From Telmatospirillum sp. (GTDB lineage: Bacteria > Pseudomonadota > Alphaproteobacteria > Rhodospirillales > Magnetospirillaceae): a stretch of DNA of 36,363 bases. The notes beneath the pieces were generated by a model that searched no databases, had not been told where the DNA came from, and saw only the letters and a program-made list of their open reading frames with translations. Position 1 is the stretch's first letter. Every line of letters begins with the position of its first letter. The translations under genes and the position numbers were made by a program. The DNA is taken from positions 1 to 36,363 of the forward strand of contig JARLJB010000246.1 in the NCBI GenBank assembly GCA_031291415.1, given 5' to 3'. Shown in pieces: positions 10,295 to 18,062 of this stretch.

Positions 10295-11023
10295 CTAAAT
10301 AATGCCAGTGGCCTTGCAGATGATGGCTGCGAACACACCGCCGGCCAGGGGTGCCAGAACAGGAACCAGGGCATACCCCCAGTCTGAGCCACCCTTGCCG
10401 GCAATCGGAAGAAGCTGATGGGCGATGCGCGGCCCAAGGTCTCGCGCCGGATTGATCGCATAACCGGTCGGCCCGCCGCAGGACAGGCCCATGACCCAAA
10501 CCAGCATTCCCCAAAGATAGGGCCCGAAACCGCCGGGCAACCCGGTGGCCGAAACGCCCTTGGAACCAAAAGAAAAGCCGACGATCACAAATATCGTCGT
10601 GGCAAGAAACTCCGTCAGCGCGTTCATCGGGATACTGCGGATCGCCGGACCGGTACAGAAGATCCCGAGCTTGGTCCCCTGATCCGGCGTCTTGGCCCAA
10701 TGCGGCAGATACAGAAGCCAAACGACGACCGCTCCGCAGAAGGCTCCGATCATCTGCGCGGTAATAAACGGAACGACATTCGAATAGTCGCCACTGCCAA
10801 TTGCCAATGCCACCGTGACCGCTGGATTGAGGTGCCCGACGCCGCCCACCGCCAGACTGGCCATAACGCCGGACATGACCGCCAATCCCCACCCGGTCGT
10901 AATGGCGAGCCATCCGCCGTTTTCACCCTTCGATTGCTTCAACAGCGCACAGGCAACGGTACCGTCGCCGATGGCCATCAGAATCAGCGTTCCGAAGAAC
11001 TCTCCGAATATTTGTGCCGACAT
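10295..11023 (-). CDS. MIP-family glycerol/propanediol facilitator (PduF/GlpF-like)
   Basis: This inner-membrane channel allows passive uptake of small polyols. Its 242 residues form six membrane segments with two half-helix motifs: HLNPAVTVA in the first half and AINPARDLGPR in the second. The aspartate directly after the second NPAR is the usual mark of glycerol-conducting aquaglyceroporins rather than water-only channels. The start is preceded by AGGAGG. It is cotranscribed with the GlcG/PduO-C gene from promoter A, the twin of the promoter of the microcompartment operon. Its likely role is therefore entry of the diol substrate, as PduF does in Salmonella. Glycerol as the main substrate cannot be excluded. 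Confidence 0.9.
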   Translation of the reverse strand: MSAQIFGEFFGTLILMAIGDGTVACALLKQSKGENGGWLAITTGWGLAVMSGVMASLAVGGVGHLNPAVTVALAIGSGDYSNVVPFITAQMIGAFCGAVVVWLLYLPHWAKTPDQGTKLGIFCTGPAIRSIPMNALTEFLATTIFVIVGFSFGSKGVSATGLPGGFGPYLWGMLVWVMGLSCGGPTGYAINPARDLGPRIAHQLLPIAGKGGSDWGYALVPVLAPLAGGVFAAIICKATGII

Positions 11024-11067
11024 ATTTCCTCCTGATTTTTATCTTGAATTACTTTTTGCCGAGGCCG

Positions 11068-11673
11068 TCATTGAGCCGCCCCACAGGCGAACGCCAAGGC
11101 AAGACCGCCGATCACGGCAGGAATCGCCGCCGCGGCCGCTGAGCTGTCCATTCGACTGAGTATCTTTCGCTGCAGGTCATCCGTTACTTGGCTAGCCTCG
11201 CGCGGATCGAGCGAATCGGCGCAAACCAATCCGACGATCTTCTCCATCCACGCTTCCATTTGCCCGAGCAGCAGGACGGCCTGTTGCGCCACCTGCATAT
11301 CCTGGTCGACGCTGCCGCCGCTGACGCCGACCGCCCCCACGACAACACCGCGCAGACAGAACGGAAATCCGCCACCGAACAGCACGATCCTGCCGTTATG
11401 GCTGCGCTCGACCCCATAAAGCGCGGCGCCCGGTTGCGCCTGCCTGCCAAGGTCATGCGTCGGCATGCGGAAGACCGCCGCCGTATAGGCCTTCGAAACG
11501 GACAGCTCGGTACTGGCCGGTAACGTTCCATCCATGCGCGAAAAAATCTGCAAACCACCGACGGCGTCCACCAGAGCAACCGCCATCGGCACCCCGATGG
11601 CCATGGCTTTGATTTTACAGGTCTTGGCGAGAGCCTCGCCCACGGCGGAGGGAAGCCCAGTGCAGATCTTCAT
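11068..11673 (-). CDS. GlcG / PduO C-terminal (heme-binding-like) domain protein with hydrophobic tail
   Basis: The first ~135 residues are a GlcG/HbpS-type domain like the C-terminal part of PduO: ALVDAVGGLQIFSRMDG, a SVSKAYTA helix, and VGAVGVSGG near the end. Proteins of this fold often stand alone in microcompartment and glycolate loci, and some bind heme or cobalamin. Here the domain is followed by a helical stretch and a C-terminal Ala/Gly/Ile-rich hydrophobic segment (about residues 180-201), unusual for the family. The start has GGAG five bases upstream. It is first in the two-gene operon behind promoter A, together with the facilitator. No ATP:cobalamin adenosyltransferase domain is attached, which fits a B12-independent pathway. 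Confidence 0.8.
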   Translation of the reverse strand: MKICTGLPSAVGEALAKTCKIKAMAIGVPMAVALVDAVGGLQIFSRMDGTLPASTELSVSKAYTAAVFRMPTHDLGRQAQPGAALYGVERSHNGRIVLFGGGFPFCLRGVVVGAVGVSGGSVDQDMQVAQQAVLLLGQMEAWMEKIVGLVCADSLDPREASQVTDDLQRKILSRMDSSAAAAAIPAVIGGLALAFACGAAQ

Positions 11674-11779
11674 TTTTGCTCCACGAGCGCCTGGCGCTTT
11701 TTTGACAAATCCTCTGTTAGTATCGAGATATCTTTACGACATCCCGATACTTTATTACTTATTCTATAAGGTAATTATA

Positions 11780-11845
11780 ATAATAATTTGACGATATGCT
11801 GCCCGTCAACAGGATAAAATTGTCATCTGCAGGTAAAATTTTGTC
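11780..11845 (-). promoter_or_regulatory. Promoter A with two 21-bp-spaced direct repeats (predicted GRM activator site)
   Basis: Read on the minus strand: GACAAAATTTTACC (11845-11832), then GACAATTTTATCC (11824-11812), starting exactly 21 bp apart. These are followed by a -35 box TTGACG (11809-11804), an 18-bp spacer and a -10 box TATTAT (11785-11780). The proximal repeat abuts the -35 box, the arrangement of an activator that contacts RNA polymerase. The same architecture occurs at promoter B. The likely binder, by inference, is the AraC-type response regulator encoded at 14.5-15.5 kb. It drives the GlcG/PduO-C and facilitator genes with a leader of about 100 bases. Confidence 0.75.
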
Positions 11846-11937
11846 TTGTTGGAAGTCTTCTGATCAGTTCAGAGGATTAGAACATGGCGTACCGGTCTGG
11901 TTTAGCCATCCACATACTATATGTCGCGGAATGAATG

Positions 11938-12079
<142 letters not shown>

Positions 12080-12156
12080 GAACAATATCTTGTATTTGTG
12101 TGTGCTAACCGGATAGGCACGGAACATGGTGGAATCAAATCTTATCATGCTCCAGA

Positions 12157-12714
12157 TCAGGCGATCTGGGAAAACACACTGTCGGCCGGACTGGGAATGA
12201 CGATCCTGCTGACCAACAGACCATGTTCGGCGGCTTCCGCGCTTCCCGCCGCCACCGCAGCCTGGCAGGCGGCGACGTCGCCGGTCATCAGAGCGTATCC
12301 CTTGCCGCCAAGACCAAGGGCGATCCGCACGTCCATAAGCTGGACATTGGCCGCCTTGACCGCCGCGTCGGCGGCCACCACGATGGAGACGGCGGAAAAG
12401 GTCTCGATGATGCCCAGAGCCTTGCGCCCGGCGGGACCGCTGGTCCCGGTCAGGGCCCGCACCACATCCTCGTGAATGTTGGAAATGACAAACCAGTCCA
12501 CCACCGTTTCCGGATGCTGCGCGCGCCCGGCACCGATGGATGCGGTCACAGCCGCCACCTCGCCGCTGACAGCGGCCACGAATTTGCCGGGACAGATGGT
12601 TTTGAAAAACACCGGTTCGACCTGGGCTGCTTTCACCATCTGGTCCGCCCCATCAATACCAGCGGCGATGCTGCTGAATTCCACCATTCCAACGGCGGCG
12701 TATCTCTTTGGCAC
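12157..12714 (-). CDS. pduT: BMC-T shell protein, PduT-like, lacking the Fe-S cysteine
   Basis: This trimer-forming shell protein has two fused BMC domains (about residues 8-90 and 98-183). Its 185 residues match PduT (184). Conserved PduT segments are visible: KTICPGKF in the first domain and ETFSAV plus GLLVSRIVIPSP in the second. In Salmonella PduT a [4Fe-4S] cluster sits in the trimer pore, held by Cys134 in GGKCY. Here the same position (about residue 139) reads GGKGY, so the ligand is missing. The GTG start at 12714 follows AGGAG. It lies 66 bp after the PduS-like gene, its usual electron-transfer partner. Confidence 0.88.
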   Translation of the reverse strand: MPKRYAAVGMVEFSSIAAGIDGADQMVKAAQVEPVFFKTICPGKFVAAVSGEVAAVTASIGAGRAQHPETVVDWFVISNIHEDVVRALTGTSGPAGRKALGIIETFSAVSIVVAADAAVKAANVQLMDVRIALGLGGKGYALMTGDVAACQAAVAAGSAEAAEHGLLVSRIVIPSPADSVFSQIA

Positions 12715-12780
12715 GGGGATTCTCCTTCTTGCTCTGGGGCGGCGGCACACCGCCCAATCTTAAAATGGCACGTCGTCGTC

Positions 12781-14118
12781 TCAGCCGGCGATGACAACCG
12801 CGTCACCGACACTCCGGACCGTGCCGTCCAGGGTGGCGTGAATCCGAGCGCCGAGAGCATCCGGGGGGATCTCCCCGACAAGATCGCCAATCCTGACGGC
12901 ATCGCCGGGTTCGACCACCGCCTGAGCCGGCGCGCCGATGTGCTGACGGAGCGGAATGCGGACCTCGGCGGGACGCAGTTCCCCGAGGTCGGCCGTCGGC
13001 AGATCCATGTACCGGGCAATGCCGATTCTGTCGACCAGACGCGGTACCGGCACCCGACGGAATTCCCGCCATTGGGTCCGCTCCTCGCGTACCTCACGGC
13101 TGCCGTCATAGCTGATCTTGCCGGCACGCAATTCTGCCTTGACCGCTTGGTTGATCCGCCGGGGCGACAGTCCCATTGGACAGGAAAAATGCTCGCACAC
13201 GCCGCAGTCACAGCACATCAGGGCAAGTTTGCCATTCTCGGCGGCCAGTTCGGCGCCGGCGCCGAAGGCGCGCATGACCCGATGCGTTTCGAAGGGATGG
13301 CCGATAAGCTGCCGTGGGCACATTTCGCTGCAGGTCCGGCACTGGATACAGGCCGCGGCCGCCCGGATGCGCAGATGATCGACCGACGTGGTGGCGTTGA
13401 CGTGCAGATAGTGGCCACGCGGCAACACGATGAGCCCGCCCGACGTCTTGGTGACGACCTCCCGGGCGAAGGCCTCGTCGCTGTCGACCATCCTGCCCAT
13501 CATCGGACCGCCGATAACGTAAACCGGATCGGCGACGGCGGAACCGCCGGCGGCCGCCAAACATGCCGAAAGCGGCGTGCCGATCGGGGCATGAACGATC
13601 CCAGGATTGCCGACCTCGCCGGTAATGGTAAGGTACTTGTGGGTGAGAGGTTCGCCCTCCATCGCACGCGAGACGGAAACCAGCGTTCCGACGTTGGCAA
13701 CGACGACGCCGACCTGAAGCGGCAGGCCCAGCGGCGGCACGGTGCGGCCGGTCACTTCGCGCACAAGAACCTGTTCGTCCCCGGCTGGATAGAAATTGTC
13801 GAGCAGGGCGAGCTCGATCGGCAATGAGCCGATGGCGGCCGTCAGCACCTCGGTGGCCCGCACATATTTCCTTTTCAGCGCGATCACCCCCCGCCCCGCC
13901 CCGGTAACCTCTTTGAGACGACTGAGCGCCTGCACAATCCGGTCGGCGTGATGAAGCATGTGATGCTGGTCGGTATGCAGCATCGGCTCGCACTCGCAGC
14001 CATTGGCGATGACTGTCTCGGCGGCGGCGGCATATTTCACGTGCGAAGGGAAGCCGGCGCCACCTTCGCCCACGATGCCGGCGGCCTTGACCGCCGCCAG
14101 AAACACCTGTTTGTCCAT
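12781..14118 (-). CDS. pduS: PduS-like electron-transfer protein (RnfC/Nqo1-related)
   Basis: This flavin/iron-sulfur protein is related to RnfC and the NADH-binding subunit of complex I. In microcompartments it is thought to move electrons from NADH or flavin toward the shell. At 445 residues it is standard for PduS. Visible parts are the N-terminal GEGGAGFPSHVKY nucleotide/FMN region and two 4Fe-4S motifs: CIQCRTCSEMCP (Cys257, 260, 263, 267) and CCDCGVCEHFSCP (Cys302, 305, 308, 313). A C-terminal lipoyl-like barrel follows. The start has GAGG upstream. It precedes the PduT gene, but a 373-bp region of repeats separates it from the response regulator gene. It may depend on read-through or on its own promoter. 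Confidence 0.9.
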   Translation of the reverse strand: MDKQVFLAAVKAAGIVGEGGAGFPSHVKYAAAAETVIANGCECEPMLHTDQHHMLHHADRIVQALSRLKEVTGAGRGVIALKRKYVRATEVLTAAIGSLPIELALLDNFYPAGDEQVLVREVTGRTVPPLGLPLQVGVVVANVGTLVSVSRAMEGEPLTHKYLTITGEVGNPGIVHAPIGTPLSACLAAAGGSAVADPVYVIGGPMMGRMVDSDEAFAREVVTKTSGGLIVLPRGHYLHVNATTSVDHLRIRAAAACIQCRTCSEMCPRQLIGHPFETHRVMRAFGAGAELAAENGKLALMCCDCGVCEHFSCPMGLSPRRINQAVKAELRAGKISYDGSREVREERTQWREFRRVPVPRLVDRIGIARYMDLPTADLGELRPAEVRIPLRQHIGAPAQAVVEPGDAVRIGDLVGEIPPDALGARIHATLDGTVRSVGDAVVIAG

Positions 14119-14193
14119 AACTTGCCTCGTTGTCTCATCGTTCTTCGACCCCAGACGGGATCGCGCGCGTTTCCCGCCGGCGACGACGGTACT

Positions 14194-14387
14194 AGAGCCC
14201 GTCGTCAGTCATGGTTTTTCTGTCACATTTTCCCGTCATTCCCGCGAAAGCGGGAATCCATGCCGCTACCGCAACTATTCCTGGTTGGAGATTCATCGTT
14301 TTTCCAACCATGGATCCCCGCTTTCGCGGGGATGACGACTACAAAACACCGGCAGACGAACCTTTGCAGTAACTGACGACACGCTCT
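14194..14387. repeat. Nested palindromic element (MITE-like)
   Basis: There are two layers. The inner element (14234-14337) has 29-bp terminal inverted repeats (14234-14262 and 14309-14337) with two mismatches. Each arm also forms its own CCCGC-GAAA-GCGGG hairpin, and a GGTTGG/CCAACC stem lies between them. It is enclosed by a second 16-bp inverted repeat (14194-14209 and 14372-14387, two mismatches). This looks like one short non-coding mobile element inserted within, or flanked by, another. It occupies the gap between the response regulator and PduS genes. Confidence 0.75.
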
Positions 14388-14406
14388 AAGATTTCATACC
14401 ATGCCT

Positions 14407-14476
14407 CCGCGCCGCTCGGGCTTCATGCGACGCCTCCGCTCCGCTTCCGGCGGGCTCAGGCGCCGCTCGGGCTTTG
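14407..14476. repeat. GC-rich dispersed repeat (GCGCCGCTCGGGCTT units)
   Basis: The 15-mer GCGCCGCTCGGGCTT occurs at 14409-14423 and again inside a 25-bp block at 14450-14474. The 25-bp block recurs with one mismatch at 35303-35327, beyond the other end of the locus. It lies just past the stop codon of the response regulator gene. It appears to be an intergenic family repeat with hairpin potential (AGCGG/CCGCT) and is not coding. Confidence 0.55.
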
Positions 14477-14491
14477 GCGGTTATTCAGCCC

Positions 14492-15541
14492 TCACTGTGG
14501 AAGCATCGCGCCCTGCTCCGGTCGGAATTGCTGGCGGTACTCGGAGGGTGACAGGCCGACTTCCTTTTTGAAGGATTTACAGAAATAATTTATCCCGTTA
14601 TAGGACAGACCTAGGGCTATATTCGTTATAGGAAGTTCCGTCCCGGTAAGCATCTCTTTTGCTAGGGCTATTCTGCGATTAGTTAAATATGTTACGAAAT
14701 TTATATTTAATGTTTTCTTGAAAAGTCGACTCAAATAGCAAGAGCTAATGTTCGCATATTCCGCAACCTCCTCCAGCGTCACACCTTTGCTCAGATTTCG
14801 TTCGATATAATTCAACACTTTCTGAACCGTGTCGGAGGAATAGCCGAATCTCTCGCTGGCTCCGTCGAACAACAGATCCGCCAAGCCCATGACCGTACTC
14901 AGCACCTGTTGACGATCACGATCGTCGAGCTTGGCGGTCGGCAACTGGGCCACCTGCTCGGCCAGCCGGTCAGGAATGTGCAGCCCTTTTTCCTGGGCCA
15001 GCTTGGTCAAAGCCGCCGCGAAGTCGACGATCAGTTCACGGGGTGGGCACTCCCGCTGGGTATAGATCCACTCGGTATGCTGCCGCACCAGGGCGATCGC
15101 CTCCCGATAGGCATCCTGCTCCAACAGGTCGTCAATGCGATGCACGACCTGACGGCTCCGCCGGCCGGCGCCGAGCTGCTGGATACAGGACTGAACCGTG
15201 GCAACCAGGATCTCCGTCCGGATCGGCTTCAAAAGGTATTCGTCGGCCTTCAGATGGATCGCCGTGCGGGTCATTTCAAAATCGTCGTAAGCGGTGGTAA
15301 TGATCACCTTGGTGTCGGGATGGCTACGGCGCAGATAGCGAATAACTTCGAGACCGTTCAACTTGGGTATATTGATGTCGACCAGCATCAGATCGATGTC
15401 GCAATGGTCGATCAGTTGCAGTGCCTCGGCGCCGGTGCGGGCTTCTCCCACGATACGAATGCCCTCGATCTGCGCGGTCAGGATGGTCCGCAACGCCTGA
15501 CGCTCCAGTTCCTCGTCTTCAACGATTACGATGCTGCACAT
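14492..15541 (-). CDS. Response regulator, receiver plus AraC-type DNA-binding domain (YesN-like)
   Basis: This cytoplasmic two-component regulator has 349 residues. The N-terminal receiver shows the acidic pocket VEDEE and the phospho-acceptor Asp55 in LMLVDINIP, followed by the conserved TTAYDDFEMTR and KPI lysine. A linker of about 110 residues leads to a C-terminal AraC double helix-turn-helix (about residues 250-345) with EYANISSCYLSRLFK and the GLSYNGINYFCKSFKKEVGLSPSEYR signature. The start at 15541 follows GGGGAGG; longer upstream in-frame starts have no such site. It begins 22 bp after the sensor kinase stop. It is the obvious candidate to bind the repeats at promoters A and B. Because it lies in the operon it would activate, positive feedback is likely (inference). 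Confidence 0.92.
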   Translation of the reverse strand: MCSIVIVEDEELERQALRTILTAQIEGIRIVGEARTGAEALQLIDHCDIDLMLVDINIPKLNGLEVIRYLRRSHPDTKVIITTAYDDFEMTRTAIHLKADEYLLKPIRTEILVATVQSCIQQLGAGRRSRQVVHRIDDLLEQDAYREAIALVRQHTEWIYTQRECPPRELIVDFAAALTKLAQEKGLHIPDRLAEQVAQLPTAKLDDRDRQQVLSTVMGLADLLFDGASERFGYSSDTVQKVLNYIERNLSKGVTLEEVAEYANISSCYLSRLFKKTLNINFVTYLTNRRIALAKEMLTGTELPITNIALGLSYNGINYFCKSFKKEVGLSPSEYRQQFRPEQGAMLPQ

Positions 15542-15563
15542 GTTTTCCTCCCCAGTCCGGGAC

Positions 15564-16829
15564 TCAGATGCCGCAGGGATCAAATTCCAGGGGAAAGCGC
15601 ATTCGCACCTTTGTCCCCCCACCCGGCGTGCCCGGACTTTCGATAGCGAGTCCGTAATCGTCCCCGAAAAAATATCTCAGCCGGCTGTCCACGTTGTGCA
15701 GGCCGATGCCGGTGCGGCCGCGATGTTCCGACACGCCTTCCCGTGCGGCACGGATCACTTTCGGATCGATTCCGTCACCGTTATCGGTGACATCCAGAAT
15801 CATGTCCTTGCCGTCGTCGTACGCGGTGATGTCGATCCGGCCGTCCGATTCCCGTGGCTCCACCGCGTAGTTGACACTATTTTCCACAATTGGGTGTAAA
15901 ACCATGAATGGGCACAATACACCATCGTATTTTGAAGGGACATTCATAGAAAATGTAAACCTATCACCCATTCTAACCTTCTGAATGTACAGATAGTTTC
16001 GCACGTGTTCGACCTCGCTATTGATCGCGACGATCTGAGATCTGCTTCTTTTAAGGACATATCGCATCATATCGGCGAACGCATAGACGATATTTTCCGT
16101 TTTCTTCGCTTGTTCCAACAACGCCAAACGGCCGATGGTATTCAGCACATTGAACAGAAAATGCGGATTGATCTGATAAGAAAGCGCCTTCAACTCCGCC
16201 TCGCGCAGCGATTTTTCGAGATCGGCGCGGCGCTTGGACTCCTCCATGAGACTGAGGTTCTTGGCGTCAAGCTCCTGCCTGACCAGGTTGGAATAGCTTT
16301 CTTCCACCAGATAGCCGGCGAGATAGAACAGCGTGTAGGCCGCCGACCGTAATTTGTGATAGGGAATTTCGTGAATTTCTTCGCGCAAAGCGCATAGATG
16401 CGCGTCTCGTTGCCACGAATCGTCCAGCGGCATGATGCGTTTGAGGGAAATCTCGTGCTCGTCTTGCAGGCGGACCTGGCCGGAAATGACGGCGCCCAGA
16501 TACTGGCCGCGAACGATGATCGGCGCGGCGAAATCGACCAGGCCACAGTGGCACTGGTAGATGCTGGGTTCCCCGGCCTCGACGGCCATGCGGCCACCGT
16601 CGTTATCGCACAGAAAACAGCGGTCGCGTTTATCGGAGGCGCGGATGGTCTGGCAGAACGCCGAAAAGCCGCTCGGTCTGGTCAGGGGCGCCCCCAACTC
16701 GTCGACAATGATCACCGCGACACCCACGGCGGCGCTGAAATTATCCTGAACCTTCTGCAGCATTTCCACGCTGATCAGATCTTCGAACCTTAAGGTGCGG
16801 TCCTCTCCCGACCTCCCTCCTTCCAGCAT
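15564..16829 (-). CDS. Sensor histidine kinase with N-terminal PocR domain
   Basis: This soluble sensor kinase has 421 residues and no membrane segment. The PocR domain (about residues 12-175) carries the usual cysteine pattern CQTIR...RCFLCDND...QCHCGLVDF. In Salmonella a PocR domain is part of the AraC-type activator of propanediol genes; here the ligand sensor is on a kinase instead. A coiled-coil helix (about 180-215) leads to a LytS/YesM-type kinase core with the phospho-acceptor His223 in INPHFLFN. The HATPase domain has DNGDGI and GIGLHNV. The start at 16829 has GGGAGG five bases upstream, and the upstream frame overlaps the SAM synthetase gene. Its ligand is probably 1,2-propanediol or a product (inference). 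Confidence 0.9.
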   Translation of the reverse strand: MLEGGRSGEDRTLRFEDLISVEMLQKVQDNFSAAVGVAVIIVDELGAPLTRPSGFSAFCQTIRASDKRDRCFLCDNDGGRMAVEAGEPSIYQCHCGLVDFAAPIIVRGQYLGAVISGQVRLQDEHEISLKRIMPLDDSWQRDAHLCALREEIHEIPYHKLRSAAYTLFYLAGYLVEESYSNLVRQELDAKNLSLMEESKRRADLEKSLREAELKALSYQINPHFLFNVLNTIGRLALLEQAKKTENIVYAFADMMRYVLKRSRSQIVAINSEVEHVRNYLYIQKVRMGDRFTFSMNVPSKYDGVLCPFMVLHPIVENSVNYAVEPRESDGRIDITAYDDGKDMILDVTDNGDGIDPKVIRAAREGVSEHRGRTGIGLHNVDSRLRYFFGDDYGLAIESPGTPGGGTKVRMRFPLEFDPCGI

Positions 16830-16867
16830 GTCGTCCTCCCGCGGGCTCTTCGTCATTCCGATCGGCG

Positions 16868-18016
16868 TCACCCGCAAAGGGCGCGCAACGCTTCCGCACG
16901 ATCAGTTTTTTCCCATTGAAACCCTTCGTTTTCCCGGCCGAAATGTCCGTAGGCCGCCGTCTTGCGGTATATCGGCCGGCAGAGATCAAGGGCCGCGATC
17001 ATCCCGGACACCGACAGCGGAAAGACGTCACGCACAGCCGAACTCAGGCGATCCGTATCGACCGTTTCCGTTCCGAAGGTGTCGATCGAGACCATTTCCG
17101 GAAGGCTCTGTCCGATGGCATAGGCCAGGGCGACCTGGCATCTGGCAGCCAAGCCGGCCGCCACAACGTTTTTCGCCACGTAGCGGGCCATATAGGCCGC
17201 GCTCCGATCCACCTTGGTCGGGTCCTTTCCGGAAAAAGCGCCCCCACCGTGCCGGGCGCAGCCGCCGTAGGTATCCACCATGATCTTTCGGCCCGTCACC
17301 CCGGTGTCGGCAGCCGGACCACCAGCGACGAACCGTCCCGTCGGGTTGATCAACAAGCGGGTATCCGGTCTCAGCCAGTCCTTGGCCTCGGGACAGATGA
17401 CCGCCTCGACGATTCCCCGGACCAGGGTCTCCCGCTCGACCGTCGCGTCATGCTGCGCCGACACCACGACGCCGAGCAGGTCCCGGGGCTTACCGGCGGC
17501 GTCGTAGCCGACCGTGACCTGGGTCTTCCCGTCGGGGCGCAGCCACGGTAGCGTACCGTTCCGGCGCGCGGCGGCCAGACGCATCGACAGGCGGTGGGCC
17601 AGGTCGATCGATGCCGGCATGAGGTTGTCCGTCTCGTCGCAGGCATAGCCATAAAAGACGCCCTGGTCGCCGGCCCCCAGTTCCGAACCACGCGAAACGC
17701 CGAGATCGATGTCCGGCGATTGGGTCCGCAGGTTGGTCAGGATGAAACAGCTCTCGGCGTCGAATCCGAGCGCCGGATCGACGTAGCCAATCTCACGGAT
17801 GACCTGGCGCGCCGTCTGCACAGCGTCGATCTGCGCCGTCGTCGAGATTTCTCCGGCGATGAAGGCGGTGTCCCCCGACACCAGGGTTTCCACGGCGACG
17901 CGGGCCTTGGGGTCCTGCTCCAGGCAGGCATCCAGAATGCCGTCGGAAATCTGGTCGCAAATCTTGTCGGGATGACCTTCGGTAACCGATTCCGAACTTG
18001 TGCAGTGTACGTGCAT
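16868..18016 (-). CDS. metK: S-adenosylmethionine synthetase, locus-dedicated copy
   Basis: This enzyme makes S-adenosylmethionine from methionine and ATP. Its 382 residues cover all three MAT domains with the hallmark segments SVTEGHPDKICDQISD near the N-terminus, GAGDQG in the middle and GGGAFSGKDPTKVDRSAAY. Its place in the operon, right after the radical-SAM activase gene (46-bp gap) and before the regulators, implies that it supplies SAM for generating the glycyl radical. A metK gene is a recognised, odd member of GRM3-type loci. A separate housekeeping copy would be expected elsewhere in the genome. Confidence 0.93.
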   Translation of the reverse strand: MHVHCTSSESVTEGHPDKICDQISDGILDACLEQDPKARVAVETLVSGDTAFIAGEISTTAQIDAVQTARQVIREIGYVDPALGFDAESCFILTNLRTQSPDIDLGVSRGSELGAGDQGVFYGYACDETDNLMPASIDLAHRLSMRLAAARRNGTLPWLRPDGKTQVTVGYDAAGKPRDLLGVVVSAQHDATVERETLVRGIVEAVICPEAKDWLRPDTRLLINPTGRFVAGGPAADTGVTGRKIMVDTYGGCARHGGGAFSGKDPTKVDRSAAYMARYVAKNVVAAGLAARCQVALAYAIGQSLPEMVSIDTFGTETVDTDRLSSAVRDVFPLSVSGMIAALDLCRPIYRKTAAYGHFGRENEGFQWEKTDRAEALRALCG

Positions 18017-18062
18017 CCTCGCCCCTGTCCTGATCGCGTGATGGCTGTCGTTGATTGGTTAT

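Noticed and set aside
11068-11673. GlcG/PduO-C protein as a cobalamin adenosyltransferase
   Set aside because: The N-terminal adenosyltransferase domain of PduO is absent and the locus is B12-independent.
11832-11845. GACAAAATTTTACC repeats as insertion-sequence end repeats (IS21-like)
   Set aside because: Both sets share the same 21-bp spacing and the same distance to a -35 box upstream of functionally linked operons, and no transposase is near; operator is the better reading, though not proven.
12223-13827. A 534-codon plus-strand open frame opposite PduT and PduS
   Set aside because: It runs across two confirmed genes and their gap, with composition typical of antisense shadows.
14234-14337. 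Repeated palindromes as a CRISPR array or rho-independent terminator
   Set aside because: Only two inverted arms with no regularly spaced direct repeats, and no U tract follows either stem.
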